A DNA stretch of 64,000 nucleotides from Sva-07 sp963752815 (GTDB lineage Bacteria > Actinomycetota > Acidimicrobiia > Acidimicrobiales > Ilumatobacteraceae), in assembly GCA_963752815.1 (NCBI GenBank), contig CAVVZI010000015.1, positions 1,116,001 to 1,180,000 on the forward strand, given 5' to 3'. The notes beneath the pieces were generated by a model. The model had not been told where the DNA came from. It did not search any database and saw nothing but the letters and a program-made list of their open reading frames with translations. The translations under genes and the position numbers were made by a program. Shown here in pieces: positions 35,461-44,788 of this stretch (position 1 is its first letter; each line of letters starts with the position of its first letter).

Positions 35461-38418
35461 ATGCGGCGCTCCTCTGACCTGACGGATGATCGCCCGCGCC
35501 GTCGTGTCTCCGGTCGGGGACTCCTCATCGGGGTCGGTGCGCTGTTCCTGTTCGTCCTGATCTTCGGGCGGGGGATCGCCCGGTTCTACGTCGATTACCT
35601 GTGGCACAAGGCGCTCGGCCGCGGTGACGTGTTCTGGGGTGTGATCGGCGCCAAGTTCACGCTCTTCGTCGGGTTCTTCCTGCTGTTCCTCGTCATCTCG
35701 GCGTTCAACCTGTTCATCGCCGATCGAGCCGCGCCCACATCGTTCCCCGCCAACGTGCACCCGTTCGTCGAGCGGTTCCACGACGTGTTCGGCCATCGTC
35801 TGCGTCTCGTCCGCTACGGCGCGGCCGCCCTCTTCGCCATGGTCCTCGCGCTGCCGGCGATCGGCCAATGGCAGAGCTGGCTGCTGTTCCGTCACGCTCG
35901 CGAGTTCGGCATCGCCGACGAGCAGTTCCATGTCGACGTCGGGTTCTACGTGTTCCAGCTCCCGTTCCTCACGTTCGTGCTGAGCTGGCTGTTCATCGCG
36001 CTCATCGTCGTGCTGATCCTGACCGCCGCCGCGCACATCCTGAACGGCGGCGTCGTGTTCGTGTCGCCGATGCCGGTCGTCCGCCAGTCGACCAAGGCGC
36101 ACATGGCCGTGCTGCTCGCGATCCTCGCCATCGTCAAGGCCGCCGACTACTGGCTCGATCGGTACGAGGTCACCAACAGCCAGCGGGGCATCGTGCAGGG
36201 CGCCACGTACGCGGTCGTCAAGGCGCAGCTCCCGGCGATCTTGTTGCTGATCCTGATCGCCCTGCTGACGGCCGGTCTCTACCTGTCGGTGGTCAAGACC
36301 GGCTCGTTCCGCCTTCCGCTCATCGCCTCGGCACTGTGGCTCGTCGTCGCGATCGTGGGTGGGATCATCTATCCGGCGCTCGTCCAGTCGCTGGTCGTGA
36401 ACCCCAACCAGGAGGCGCGCGAACAACCGTTCATCGAACGCAACGTGAACGCCACGCGCCAGGCGATCGGCCTCACCGGCGTCGAGGTCCGGAACGTCGA
36501 ATTCAACCAAACCCTGGCGGCGTCTGACGTCGAGAGCGACCTCGACCCGCTCGAGAACGTCCGCCTGTTGAACCCCACCGAGATGGAGACCCGCTTCCTC
36601 GTCGACCGGGGTGAGGTGGCCGGTCTCACCATCGACGATCTCGACGTCGATCGGTACGCGCTCGACGATGACACCTCGCCGGAGGAGGTGCTGATCGCCG
36701 CCCGCGAGCTGCAGCTGTCGGGGGTGACCAACCGCAGCTGGCAGGGCCTCCACCTGATCAACACCCGCGGGTGCGGGTTGGTGCTCGCGCCGGCCGGCCG
36801 CGTACTCGAGAGTCAACGGCCCGACTACCGCACGGTCCCCCTCGAGCGTCCCGAGCTGTACTTCAGCCCCACCCTGTCGGGCTACGCCATCGCCAACAGC
36901 GCGTCGTCCGAGCGGGAGTGCGACGAGCCGCACCAGTACGCGGGCAAGAACGGCGTCCAGATGAACTCGTTCGTCCGGCGCGCCGCGTTCGCGCTGGCCT
37001 TCCTCGACTACAACGTGCTCGGCTCAGGCGCGATCACGAAGGACTCGGAGATGTTGTGGGTCCGCGGGGTGAGCGATCGGCTCGAGAAGATCGCACCGTT
37101 CCTCTCGTACGACACCGATCCGTATCCGGTCGCCGTGAACGGCCGCGCCATGTGGGTGGTCGACGCCTTCACCACGTCCACCCGCTACCCGTACGGCGAG
37201 CGGATCGGCGACGTGCAACGCAAACAGCCGTCCGGCCTGGGCGACAACGACAACTACGTCCGCAACAGCGTCAAGGCTGTCGTCGACGCCTACTCCGGTG
37301 AGGTCACGTTCTACGTCGTCGACGATCAGGATCCGATCCTCGCGGCGTGGCGGAGTGCATTCCCGAATCTGTTCACCCCGGTCGATCAGATGCCCGAGGA
37401 ACTCCGCGCGCACCTCCGGTACCCGGAGGACCTGTTCCGCATCCAGACCGACATGTACTCGAAGTACCGGATCGACGCGTCGCTGTTCTTCCAACGCGAC
37501 GGCAATGCCTGGTCGGTGGCGCAGGCACCGAGCCCGACTCCGACGTCGTCGAACGGCGAGGTCGTGACGCCGGCTTCGGCCGACGGCACGGTCACCGCAG
37601 CACAGCAGACCTTCGCCACCGAGTCGGATGCCCTCAGATTCACGCCGTACTACACGGTGTTCGACACGAGCCTGCCCGAAGACCCGCGGAAGAACGAGTT
37701 CGTCCTCCTGCGGCCGTTCGTGCCGTTCTCGACGAACGACGAGCGCACCGAGCTGCAGGCGTACATGACCGCCTCGAGCGACCCGGAGGACTACGGGAAG
37801 TTGACGAGCTACTTCGTTCAGGAGAAAGACGGTCGGCTGCCCGACGGCCCGCTGCGCGTGGCCAGCAACGCCGAGTCGACCGAGGCGATCTCGCGCCGGA
37901 TCTCGCTCGACAACGTCGGCGGCGGCGGATCGCAGGTGCGCTTCGGCGACCTGCAGATCGTTCCGGTCGCGGGTGGGCTGATCTACGTCCGTCCGTACTA
38001 CGTGTCGGTGCCCCAGAGTTCGGGCTCGGCCAGCACGGTCACCGAGTTCCGGTCGGTGATCGTGTCGTACAACGATCGCGCCGTCCTCGAACCCACCCTC
38101 GCGCAGGGACTGGCGCGGCTGTTCCCGGGCTTCCAAGGTGAGATCGGCGATCGGATCGACACCCCGGCCGAACCGACGAACGGTGCGGACCCGGGAGCCG
38201 CGCCGGCCACCGATGACACGACGGACGCCGCCACCCCGGCCACCGGGAGCACGGACCCGGGCAGCTCGCCCGACGCCGTGCAGTTGCTCGACGAGGCCGA
38301 TGCACTCTTCGACGAGGCGAACGCGGCCCTGGCCGACGGCGATCTCGGCACGTACCAGGCCAAGATCGACGAGGCCCGGGCGAACATCACCGAAGCGCTG
38401 TCGCTCCTCCAGGACTGA
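35461..38418 (+). CDS. UPF0182 family large membrane protein
   Basis: 985 residues from ATG 35461. The N-terminal 330 residues contain seven or eight membrane helices (LLIGVGALFLFVLIFG; FTLFVGFFLLFLVISAFNLF; LRLVRYGAAALFAMVLALPA; FLTFVLSWLFIALIVVLILT and more). A large extracytoplasmic region of about 550 residues follows, with the family segments ERNVNATRQAIGL and GKNGVQMNSFVRRAAFALAF. The C-terminus is Thr/Pro/Asp-rich and ends in a short coiled coil (EADALFDEANAALADGDLGT). The family is nearly universal in actinobacteria and has no proven function. Intact, in contrast to the gene before it. Confidence 0.95.
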   Translation: MRRSSDLTDDRPRRRVSGRGLLIGVGALFLFVLIFGRGIARFYVDYLWHKALGRGDVFWGVIGAKFTLFVGFFLLFLVISAFNLFIADRAAPTSFPANVHPFVERFHDVFGHRLRLVRYGAAALFAMVLALPAIGQWQSWLLFRHAREFGIADEQFHVDVGFYVFQLPFLTFVLSWLFIALIVVLILTAAAHILNGGVVFVSPMPVVRQSTKAHMAVLLAILAIVKAADYWLDRYEVTNSQRGIVQGATYAVVKAQLPAILLLILIALLTAGLYLSVVKTGSFRLPLIASALWLVVAIVGGIIYPALVQSLVVNPNQEAREQPFIERNVNATRQAIGLTGVEVRNVEFNQTLAASDVESDLDPLENVRLLNPTEMETRFLVDRGEVAGLTIDDLDVDRYALDDDTSPEEVLIAARELQLSGVTNRSWQGLHLINTRGCGLVLAPAGRVLESQRPDYRTVPLERPELYFSPTLSGYAIANSASSERECDEPHQYAGKNGVQMNSFVRRAAFALAFLDYNVLGSGAITKDSEMLWVRGVSDRLEKIAPFLSYDTDPYPVAVNGRAMWVVDAFTTSTRYPYGERIGDVQRKQPSGLGDNDNYVRNSVKAVVDAYSGEVTFYVVDDQDPILAAWRSAFPNLFTPVDQMPEELRAHLRYPEDLFRIQTDMYSKYRIDASLFFQRDGNAWSVAQAPSPTPTSSNGEVVTPASADGTVTAAQQTFATESDALRFTPYYTVFDTSLPEDPRKNEFVLLRPFVPFSTNDERTELQAYMTASSDPEDYGKLTSYFVQEKDGRLPDGPLRVASNAESTEAISRRISLDNVGGGGSQVRFGDLQIVPVAGGLIYVRPYYVSVPQSSGSASTVTEFRSVIVSYNDRAVLEPTLAQGLARLFPGFQGEIGDRIDTPAEPTNGADPGAAPATDDTTDAATPATGSTDPGSSPDAVQLLDEADALFDEANAALADGDLGTYQAKIDEARANITEALSLLQD

Positions 38419-38422
38419 ACGG

Positions 38423-38860
38423 CTACGAGCCGGGGCGACGGAGCCGCTCGGCGAGCTCGGCGAGGTCCTGGCGGAACTGGATCTGGTAGCGGGCCTGCTC
38501 GGCCGCGAGACGCTCGGCGCCGGCCTGGATCGGTTCGATGTCGCTGCCGATCTCGTTCACCTGGTTGGCGAGCTCGGTGGAGACGGACGTGACGCGGTCG
38601 TCGAGCAACGTCACGCGTGAGTCCAGTTCGGCGAGCTGACGTGCCAACTCGTCGCCGGGTGAGGACGGTGGCGGAGGCGGGGGCGCCGACGGGATCAGCC
38701 GTTGGGTCAGCTCGTCGACGGTCGACGCCAGCTCGGCCTTCTCCCGGTCGGCGGCGTCGAGCCGTTCGCGCATCGCTGCCAGCTCGGAGCGCAACTCGGC
38801 GAGCGCACCATCGTTGGCACTCGGCTCGGCGGTCGTTGGCTTCTTGCGGAACAGTCCCAT
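38423..38860 (-). CDS. Coiled-coil hypothetical protein
   Basis: 145 residues from ATG 38860 (MGLFRKKPTTAEP). Almost entirely coiled coil (ALAELRSELAAMRERLDAAD; LARQLAELDSRVTLLDDRVT; GAERLAAEQARYQIQFRQDL), interrupted by a Pro run (SAPPPPPPSSPG). No membrane segment. The start MGLFRKK is common in small actinobacterial cytoskeletal or signalling proteins. It is convergent with the UPF0182 gene, the stops being 4 bp apart, and divergent from the nitroreductase. Confidence 0.8.
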   Translation of the reverse strand: MGLFRKKPTTAEPSANDGALAELRSELAAMRERLDAADREKAELASTVDELTQRLIPSAPPPPPPSSPGDELARQLAELDSRVTLLDDRVTSVSTELANQVNEIGSDIEPIQAGAERLAAEQARYQIQFRQDLAELAERLRRPGS

Positions 38861-38955
38861 TCGATCTGCACGGTAGTGCACGCTGCCGTAACGCCCGCGG
38901 GTGCTGTCGGTCGTACCATCACGACGACCAATCATCCGCGACAAGGGGCAGTGAC

Positions 38956-39621
38956 ATGGCAGCACATCCGACGACCGGGTTCGATCTCGACGAGGTCGAC
39001 CGACTGATGACGACGACCAAGCAGGTCCGCAAACGGCTCGACCTGTCCCGGCCCGTCCCGCACGAGGACCTGCTGGCGTGCATCGAGATCGCCGGTCACG
39101 CGCCGATGGGTGGCAACCTCGAACGGAACCGCTGGCTCATCGTCGACGACGCGGACATCAAGGCCCGCATCGCCGAGCGGTTCGCCGACGTCGGCCGGCC
39201 GTACCTCGCCGCCAACTCCGCGGTACGGCTCGACGACCGCAGCCAGAAGGTGATCGAGTCGGCCGAGTTCCTCGTCGACCACCTCGCCGAGGTGCCGGCA
39301 CTGGTGATCGCGTTGCGGCTCGACCGGCCGCCGCTCGATCCGTCGCAACAGGGCGGCGCGGCTGGGTACTACGGCTCGGTGCTGCCCGGGGTGTGGAGCT
39401 TTCAGCTCGCGGCCCGCGCCCGCGGCATCGGTTCGGCGTGGACCACGTTCCATCTCGAGCACGAAGCGGAGATCGCCGGACTGCTGGGCATCCCCGAGTC
39501 GGTCACGCAGGTGTGCCTGCTCGCCGTCGGCTACTACACCGGCGACACCTTCACGCCTGCACCGCGTCGCTCGGCCGCCGAGGTCACCTACCTCAACCGC
39601 TGGAAGCAACCCGTCACCTGA
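38956..39621 (+). CDS. Nitroreductase family protein
   Basis: 221 residues from ATG 38956, preceded by AAGGGG. FMN-binding nitroreductase fold: VRKRLDLSRPVPHEDLLACI with the N-terminal Arg cluster, AGHAPMGGNLERNRWLIVDD where the usual Pro-Ser-x-x-N is PMGGN, and the C-terminal QLAARARGIGSAWTTFHLEH and VCLLAVGYYTGD. Expected to reduce nitro- or quinone-like substrates with NAD(P)H. It is transcribed alone, and a tandem array of palindromic repeats lies directly downstream. Confidence 0.9.
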   Translation: MAAHPTTGFDLDEVDRLMTTTKQVRKRLDLSRPVPHEDLLACIEIAGHAPMGGNLERNRWLIVDDADIKARIAERFADVGRPYLAANSAVRLDDRSQKVIESAEFLVDHLAEVPALVIALRLDRPPLDPSQQGGAAGYYGSVLPGVWSFQLAARARGIGSAWTTFHLEHEAEIAGLLGIPESVTQVCLLAVGYYTGDTFTPAPRRSAAEVTYLNRWKQPVT

Positions 39622-39639
39622 CCCGTTCACCCGGCGCGT

Positions 39640-39767
39640 GTTCGTTCCGGCCCCGACCCCAAACGAACCGGGTTCGTTCCGGCCCCGACCCCAAACGAAC
39701 CGGGTTCGTTCCGGCCCCGACCCCAAACGAACCTGGGTTCGTTCCGGCCCCGACCCCAAACGAACCG
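39640..39767. repeat. Four tandem 32-bp palindromic repeats
   Basis: Three full units (39640-39671, 39672-39703, 39704-39736, the third with one inserted T) and a fourth nearly complete unit (39737-39767). Each begins GTTCGTTCCGGCCCCGACCC and ends CAAACGAACCGG, so GGTTCGTT and AACGAACC can pair around the GC-rich middle. They lie between the convergent nitroreductase and ABC permease genes, where they may act as serial terminators. Confidence 0.85.
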
Positions 39768-39787
39768 AACCGAACCCTGGCGTGGCG

Positions 39788-41374
39788 TTACTGGAGATCG
39801 CGGCGGCTGTAGCCGACCAAGCCGACGGCTCCGAAGGCCAGGCCGAGCACGCTCATCACGATGAAGCCGGTCCAGTTGACCGGGTCGGGCGGAGCGACGG
39901 CGACGTGCTGCCACGGCGAGATGTTCGTGATCCAGTCGGGGAGGTCGATCGCCGGACCGAGGAAGCTCAGCAGGAAGAGCGCGCCCGCGCCTCCGCCGGC
40001 AATGGCCACGGTCCACTTCGGGATCGTGCCGTAGATCATCACCGCCAGCCCGAGGAACAACACCACGATCGGACCGAGGTTGGCGATGGCCCCCATCGAC
40101 TCGACGAAGGTGATGTCGACACCGGTGACGGCGACTCCGAGCCACGTGCCGACGCCGATGGCCACCATCAACAACGTCGCGACCGCGGCGGTCGTGACCG
40201 CTCCGGCACCGAGCCATGCGGCGCGCGTCACCCGCGCCGCGAACGCCAGGTCGAGGCGGTCGGACTGTTCGTCCTCCCACAGGCGGGCGATGCCCATGAC
40301 GGCGTAGACGCAGACGACCGCGATGGAGACGGCGTCGACCGACGCGACGAAGCCGATCGGCGTGGTCAGTGACGTGAAGCCGAAGTCGGCGGTGAGGTTC
40401 GCGACGTCGGGGTCGGCGGCGATGAAGTCGACGAAGGCCTTGGTGATCGCACCGAGGACGAAGCCGAACGCCAGCAGTCCGAGCCCCCACCCGAGGAGTC
40501 CGCCGATGCGCTCGCGCCACGCGAACCCCAGCGGGCTGCGCAGCAGGCGGAGGCGGGCCGTGGACGTGCCGCTGTCGCGGATGATCCCTTCGTCGGTGTC
40601 GCGGCGCCGGTCGAGTGCCACCGCGACCGCGAACAGGATCGGCGGGGTGATCACGAGCGGCACGAGCGCGAGTGCGTTGTTCGACGCGAACGCCTCCAGG
40701 TTCTCCACCCAGCCGAGCGGGCTGGCCCAGCGCAGCCACGCGCCGTCGGCCGTCGCGTCGGCCACCATGCGGATCAGGTAGGAGATGCCGAGCACGGCGC
40801 CCGCGGTTCCCGCGGCCCGGCGCCGCGATCCGAACAGTTGTGACGTCACCGCGCCGACGGAAACGAACGTCAGTGTGAGGAACGTCACGCCGAGGGCGTA
40901 GAGCGCGGCCGGCCCGGCGGGCTCGCCTCCGGCGACGAACGATCCGAACACGGCGAGCCCGACGACCACGCTGCCCCCGCCGAGCGCCTTCACGTGGCTG
41001 AGCAACACGCCATCACGCGTGACCGGCGCAGTGAGGAGGAGATCCCAGCGGCCCGCCTCCTCCTCGCCGCGCAGGACGCGGGTGGTCGCCATCAGCGCCC
41101 ACAGCCCTGCCAACACGCACAGGATGGTCCCGAAGCGCCACACGGCGAACCCGCCGGCGTTGGTGGTGTCGAACGGCATGCCGTAGAGCGCGCGCACCGC
41201 CGGGTTCTCGAGCAGCTTGGCGAAGCTCTCCGACGTTGCGATGTCGGTGGCGCTGAAGCTGCCGAGGACGGCGGCGAGCATCAGCACGGCCGCAACGACG
41301 AGCGCGATCAGCCCGTTGCGGATTTCCCGCGCCGCCAGGCGGGCGACCGCCAGCTCAGGATGGATCGTCGTCAT
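39788..41374 (-). CDS. ABC-2 type exporter permease
   Basis: 528 residues from ATG 41374. Two six-helix halves: the first starts GLIALVVAAVLMLAAVLGSF and carries the ABC-2 loop ATTRVLRGEEEAGRWDLLLT; the second starts after LRLLRSPLGFAWRERIGGLL and ends in a helix GFIVMSVLGLAFGAVGLVGY. This fits the duplicated permeases of polyketide-antibiotic or drug exporters. It overlaps the ATPase gene by 20 bp, so both are made from one transcript. The substrate is unknown. Confidence 0.9.
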   Translation of the reverse strand: MTTIHPELAVARLAAREIRNGLIALVVAAVLMLAAVLGSFSATDIATSESFAKLLENPAVRALYGMPFDTTNAGGFAVWRFGTILCVLAGLWALMATTRVLRGEEEAGRWDLLLTAPVTRDGVLLSHVKALGGGSVVVGLAVFGSFVAGGEPAGPAALYALGVTFLTLTFVSVGAVTSQLFGSRRRAAGTAGAVLGISYLIRMVADATADGAWLRWASPLGWVENLEAFASNNALALVPLVITPPILFAVAVALDRRRDTDEGIIRDSGTSTARLRLLRSPLGFAWRERIGGLLGWGLGLLAFGFVLGAITKAFVDFIAADPDVANLTADFGFTSLTTPIGFVASVDAVSIAVVCVYAVMGIARLWEDEQSDRLDLAFAARVTRAAWLGAGAVTTAAVATLLMVAIGVGTWLGVAVTGVDITFVESMGAIANLGPIVVLFLGLAVMIYGTIPKWTVAIAGGGAGALFLLSFLGPAIDLPDWITNISPWQHVAVAPPDPVNWTGFIVMSVLGLAFGAVGLVGYSRRDLQ

Positions 41375-42281
41375 GGCGAAGGCCGTCGGTGTCGCCGTAG
41401 TACGCGAGGAAGATCTCCTCGAGCGACGCCTCCTGCGATCGGAGCGCGGTGACGTCGGCATCGCGGATCGCGGCGAGTGCGCCCCGCGGTGAGCCGCTGA
41501 GTTTCACGCGCAGGCCGTTCGGCGTGCGTTCGACCGATCCGACGCCATCGACGTGATCGAGATCGGGCGGCTCGCCGTGGAAGTCGATCTCCAACTCGCT
41601 CGTGTGCATCTGGCGGAGCGCGTCGACCGACGACACCTCGACGAGGTTGCCCGCGCGGAGGATGCCGACGCGCGCGCACAGTTCTTCGACCTCCGACAGG
41701 ATGTGCGACGACAGGAAGATCGTCTGCCCGCGCTCGCTCGCCTCGTGGACGCAACGCCGGAACTCCTGCTCCATCAACGGGTCGAGGCCGCTCGTCGGTT
41801 CGTCGAGCAGCAGCACGTCGGGTCGCCGCGCGAATGCGGCCACGAGGGCGACCTTCTGCCGGTTGCCCTTGGAGTAGGTCCGGGCCCGCTTCGAGAGGTC
41901 GAGTTCGAACCGTTCGACGAGTTCGCTGCGGTAGGTCTCGTCGACGCCGCCCTGCAGTCGGGCGAACAGTTCGAGGCACTCTTCACCGGTGAGGCGCGGC
42001 CAGAGGCTGACGTCACCGGGCACGTAGGACAGGTGGGCGTGCACCTCGGTGGTGCGGGCAACGTCGATGCCCTTGATCTCGGCGCGGCCGGCCGTCGGTT
42101 TGATCAGCCCGAGGAGGAGTCGGAGCGTCGTCGACTTGCCCGCGCCGTTCGGGCCGAGGAAGCCGAACACCTCGCCCTCGGCGACGTCGAGCGTCAGATC
42201 GTTCAGCGCAACGACCGATCCGAACCGCTTCGTCAGCCCGTCCATGCGGATCGCCGGTCGGTCTCCGTTCCGAGCAGTCAT
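41355..42281 (-). CDS. ABC transporter ATP-binding protein (drug/antibiotic exporter type)
   Basis: 308 residues from ATG 42281. All nucleotide-binding motifs are present: Walker A GPNGAGKSTTLRLLLG (about residue 43), the Q-loop region YVPGDVSLWP, the signature YSKGNRQKVALVAAF, Walker B DVLLLDEPTSGLDP and the H-loop LSSHILSEVEELC. The C-terminal 90 residues form the regulatory domain usual in DrrA-like ATPases. It pairs with the overlapping ABC-2 permease. Two palindromic repeats lie 40 bp upstream of its start. Confidence 0.95.
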   Translation of the reverse strand: MTARNGDRPAIRMDGLTKRFGSVVALNDLTLDVAEGEVFGFLGPNGAGKSTTLRLLLGLIKPTAGRAEIKGIDVARTTEVHAHLSYVPGDVSLWPRLTGEECLELFARLQGGVDETYRSELVERFELDLSKRARTYSKGNRQKVALVAAFARRPDVLLLDEPTSGLDPLMEQEFRRCVHEASERGQTIFLSSHILSEVEELCARVGILRAGNLVEVSSVDALRQMHTSELEIDFHGEPPDLDHVDGVGSVERTPNGLRVKLSGSPRGALAAIRDADVTALRSQEASLEEIFLAYYGDTDGLRHDDDPS

Positions 42282-42323
42282 CTCGCCAAACCGTAGCGAT
42301 TCACGGCTCGCTCGTCCGGAAGC

Positions 42324-42428
42324 GATGGCGATGTAGTGCGCTATCGGCCCGACATCGCCATCGCCTGGCGGGGCTGGCCGAGAGTGATGGCGATGTAGTG
42401 CGCTATCGGCCCGACATCGCCATCGCCT
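42324..42428. repeat. Two 43-bp palindromic direct repeats
   Basis: Identical 43-bp copies at 42324-42366 and 42386-42428, separated by 19 bp. Each contains GATGGCGATGT and its exact reverse complement ACATCGCCATC around a 17-nt middle; the first copy pairs over 13 bp. They lie downstream of the LLM oxidoreductase gene and upstream of the ABC ATPase gene on the same strand. They could terminate the former, regulate the latter, or be a dispersed palindromic repeat. Confidence 0.85.
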
Positions 42429-42439
42429 CGTCGGCTGGG

Positions 42440-43451
42440 TCAGGTCAACGCGGGGAGGACTTCGGTGGTCAGCAACTCGGTGGACGTGCGGACCGCGTCG
42501 CGGTCGGCGCCGAAGCCGGGGCCGGTGACGACGAAGCGGTCGATGCCGAGCGCGCTGAGTTCGTGCAGGCGATCGACGACCCGATCGGGCGGGCCGGTGA
42601 TCGCGAACCGGTCGATGAACTCCCCGGTGAGGACGGCGTTGTGTTTGGCGTCGTTGCGGAGGTGCTGGTTGCTGTCGTAGCGGCGCCCGACCTCGGCCAC
42701 GATGCCCCGGTCCTGTTCGGCCAGGCCGGCGCCGGTCGAGCCCGGCATCGACGAGAAGTGGGCGAACGCGGCCACACTGCCGTGGACCATCGCCCGGGCC
42801 GCGTCGAGATCGGGATGGCAACCGATGCTCACGTAGGAGCCGAACGTGAGGTCGGCGGGATCGCGACCGGCGTCGGCCGCGGCGGCGCGGGCGAGATCGA
42901 TGCCCCATGCCACCCGGACGGGATCCGCGCCGAGGGCGAACGTGATCCGTTCGGCCGTGCGGGCGCTGAAGTCGATGACCTTGGGCCCCGACGCCGCGAT
43001 GTCGAGCGGCACCTTGCCTGCCTTCGCCGAATCGAGCCAGCGGATCCTGCTCTCGCGCCCGTCGATGTCGATGGTGCCACCGGCGAGGTACGTCTGGAGC
43101 CGCGCGGTGCGCTCGAAGAACTCGCGCGATCGGCATCGGCGGCAGCCCGAGGTGGAACAGGGCGGTGTCGCCGCGACCTGTGCCCAGCACGAACCGTCCG
43201 CCGGCGATCTCGTTCACGGTGGCGGCCGCGGTCGCGAGCGCTGCCGGGTGGCGGGTGTGGACGTTGGTCACGCCGGTGGCCAACTGGATGTGCTCGGTGC
43301 CGGCGGCCACGCCTGCGAACACCACGAACGGATCGGGGCAGAGGTTCTGCGAGTCGGTGAAGGTGATGCCGTGCCAGCCGGCGGCCTCGGCACGGCGGGC
43401 CCGTTCGACCGCGTCCTTGATGATCGGAACCGACATCGTCCAGAGTTCCAC
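42440..43451 (-). CDS. LLM-class (F420-dependent type) oxidoreductase (one frameshift)
   Basis: Starts at GTG 43451 (VELWTMSVPIIKDAVERARR). The luciferase-like TIM barrel shows AEAAGWHGITFTDSQNLCPD, IQLATGVTNVHTRHPAALAT and GGRFVLGTGRGDTALFHLGL. After a frame change near 43125 it continues VPLDIAASGPKVIDFSARTA, LTFGSYVSIGCHPDLDAARA and AITGPPDRVVDRLHELSALG. About 337 residues when repaired. The form is that of coenzyme F420-dependent reductases of actinobacteria; FMN as cofactor cannot be excluded. It is transcribed alone. Confidence 0.88.
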
Positions 43452-43513
43452 GGCGCCCGACCGTAGTGGTGACGTACCCCGGCCCGAGCACCGGGCGTGG
43501 TGAGGCGGAAGCG

Positions 43514-44788
43514 TCAGGCGGACAGGGCTTCGCGACCGAGGTGCTCGACCACTTCGGCTTCGGGTGCCGCGATCGCCGGGCGTCGAATCGACGTCCAGCC
43601 GTAGCCCGCGGCGCCGACGGCGGCGATCCCGCCGATCAAGAGCGACACGCGGGCGCTCGAGTGCTCGCCGATCCAGCCGACGAGTGGTCCACCGATCGGG
43701 CTCGAGCCGATGAGCGCCATCGAGAACAACGCCATCACCCGGCCACGCAGTTTCGGGTCGGAGTTGAGTTGCAGGGTGGCGTTCGAGAGCGAGATCATGG
43801 CGACGCTCGCCGCGCCGACGATCGGCATCATCGCGTACACCAGCACGATCGTGGGCAGCAGCGAGACGACGATGACGGTTCCACCAAAGGCGGCGGCGAC
43901 GAACACGAGACGCCGCATCGTGGGCGGTCCGGACGCGGCGACCACGAGACCGCCGACCACGGCACCGAGACCCATCAACGCCGACATCGCGGCAAGCCCG
44001 CTCGATCCGGCGCCGAAGGTGAACTCGGAAAGCAGTGGCAGCGTGGTGGTGAACTCGTAGGTGAGCGTGCCGATCACCACGAGCATCACGAGGGTGGTGC
44101 GAAGAACCGGGGTGTTCCACGCGTAGCGGAAGCCATCGCGCAGTTGGCCGGGCGCCTTGGGGGTTCGTGCCGACGGGTGGAGTTCGCTCGTGCGGATGAG
44201 CAGCATGGCGATGATGACCGCCCCGTAACTCACGGCGTTGAAGATGAAGCAGAGGCCGACGCCGGCCGTGGCGATGATCACACCGCCGATCGCCGGACCG
44301 ATCGCCCGGGCCGCGTTGACGACCACGCTGTTCAGCGTGACCGCGTTGGCGATGTCGGCGGGGCCGACCATCTCCATCACGAACGTCTGCCGGCTCGGGT
44401 TGTCGAGCGCGGTGACGGCGCCGAATCCGGCGGCGATCACGTAGACCATCCAGAGTTCGACCGCGCCGGTGATCGTCAGCACGCCGAGCGTCAGCGCGAG
44501 CAGGCCGGCGGTCGACTGGGTGATCACGATCAGCTTGCGCTTGTCGAACCGGTCCGCGATGACCCCGCCCCAGGGGGCGAGCAGCAGGGTGGGGAGGAAT
44601 TGCATCGCCACGACCGCGCCGAGCGCGGTGCCGCTGCCGGTGAGTTCGAGCACCAACCACGCCTGAGCGATGCTCTGCATCCATGTGCCGCTGAACGACA
44701 CGATCTGGCTGAAGAAGTACAGCCGGTAGTTGCGGAACCGCATCGACGCGAACGTGCGGTGCGAGATCGCGGAGACCCGATCGTTCAC
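43514..44788 (-). CDS. MFS transporter (EntS/multidrug type)
   Basis: 424 residues from GTG 44788. Twelve membrane helices with the EntS/DUF894 pattern: RNYRLYFFSQIVSFSGTWMQ, then SIAQAWLVLELTGSG at the N-terminus, and the MFS motif A loop WGGVIADRFDKRKLI between helices 2 and 3. The start overlaps the stop of the MarR gene by 4 bp (GTGA), so regulator and pump form one operon, the usual arrangement for drug-efflux control. The exported substrate is unknown. Confidence 0.92.
   Translation of the reverse strand: MNDRVSAISHRTFASMRFRNYRLYFFSQIVSFSGTWMQSIAQAWLVLELTGSGTALGAVVAMQFLPTLLLAPWGGVIADRFDKRKLIVITQSTAGLLALTLGVLTITGAVELWMVYVIAAGFGAVTALDNPSRQTFVMEMVGPADIANAVTLNSVVVNAARAIGPAIGGVIIATAGVGLCFIFNAVSYGAVIIAMLLIRTSELHPSARTPKAPGQLRDGFRYAWNTPVLRTTLVMLVVIGTLTYEFTTTLPLLSEFTFGAGSSGLAAMSALMGLGAVVGGLVVAASGPPTMRRLVFVAAAFGGTVIVVSLLPTIVLVYAMMPIVGAASVAMISLSNATLQLNSDPKLRGRVMALFSMALIGSSPIGGPLVGWIGEHSSARVSLLIGGIAAVGAAGYGWTSIRRPAIAAPEAEVVEHLGREALSA

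Noticed and set aside
34249..36933. Open frame of 894 codons antisense to DivIVA and UPF0182
   Set aside because: Long antisense frames are common in GC-rich DNA. The product is low-complexity and the sense genes are well supported.
39640..39767. CRISPR array
   Set aside because: The repeat units are contiguous without unique spacers, and no cas genes are nearby.
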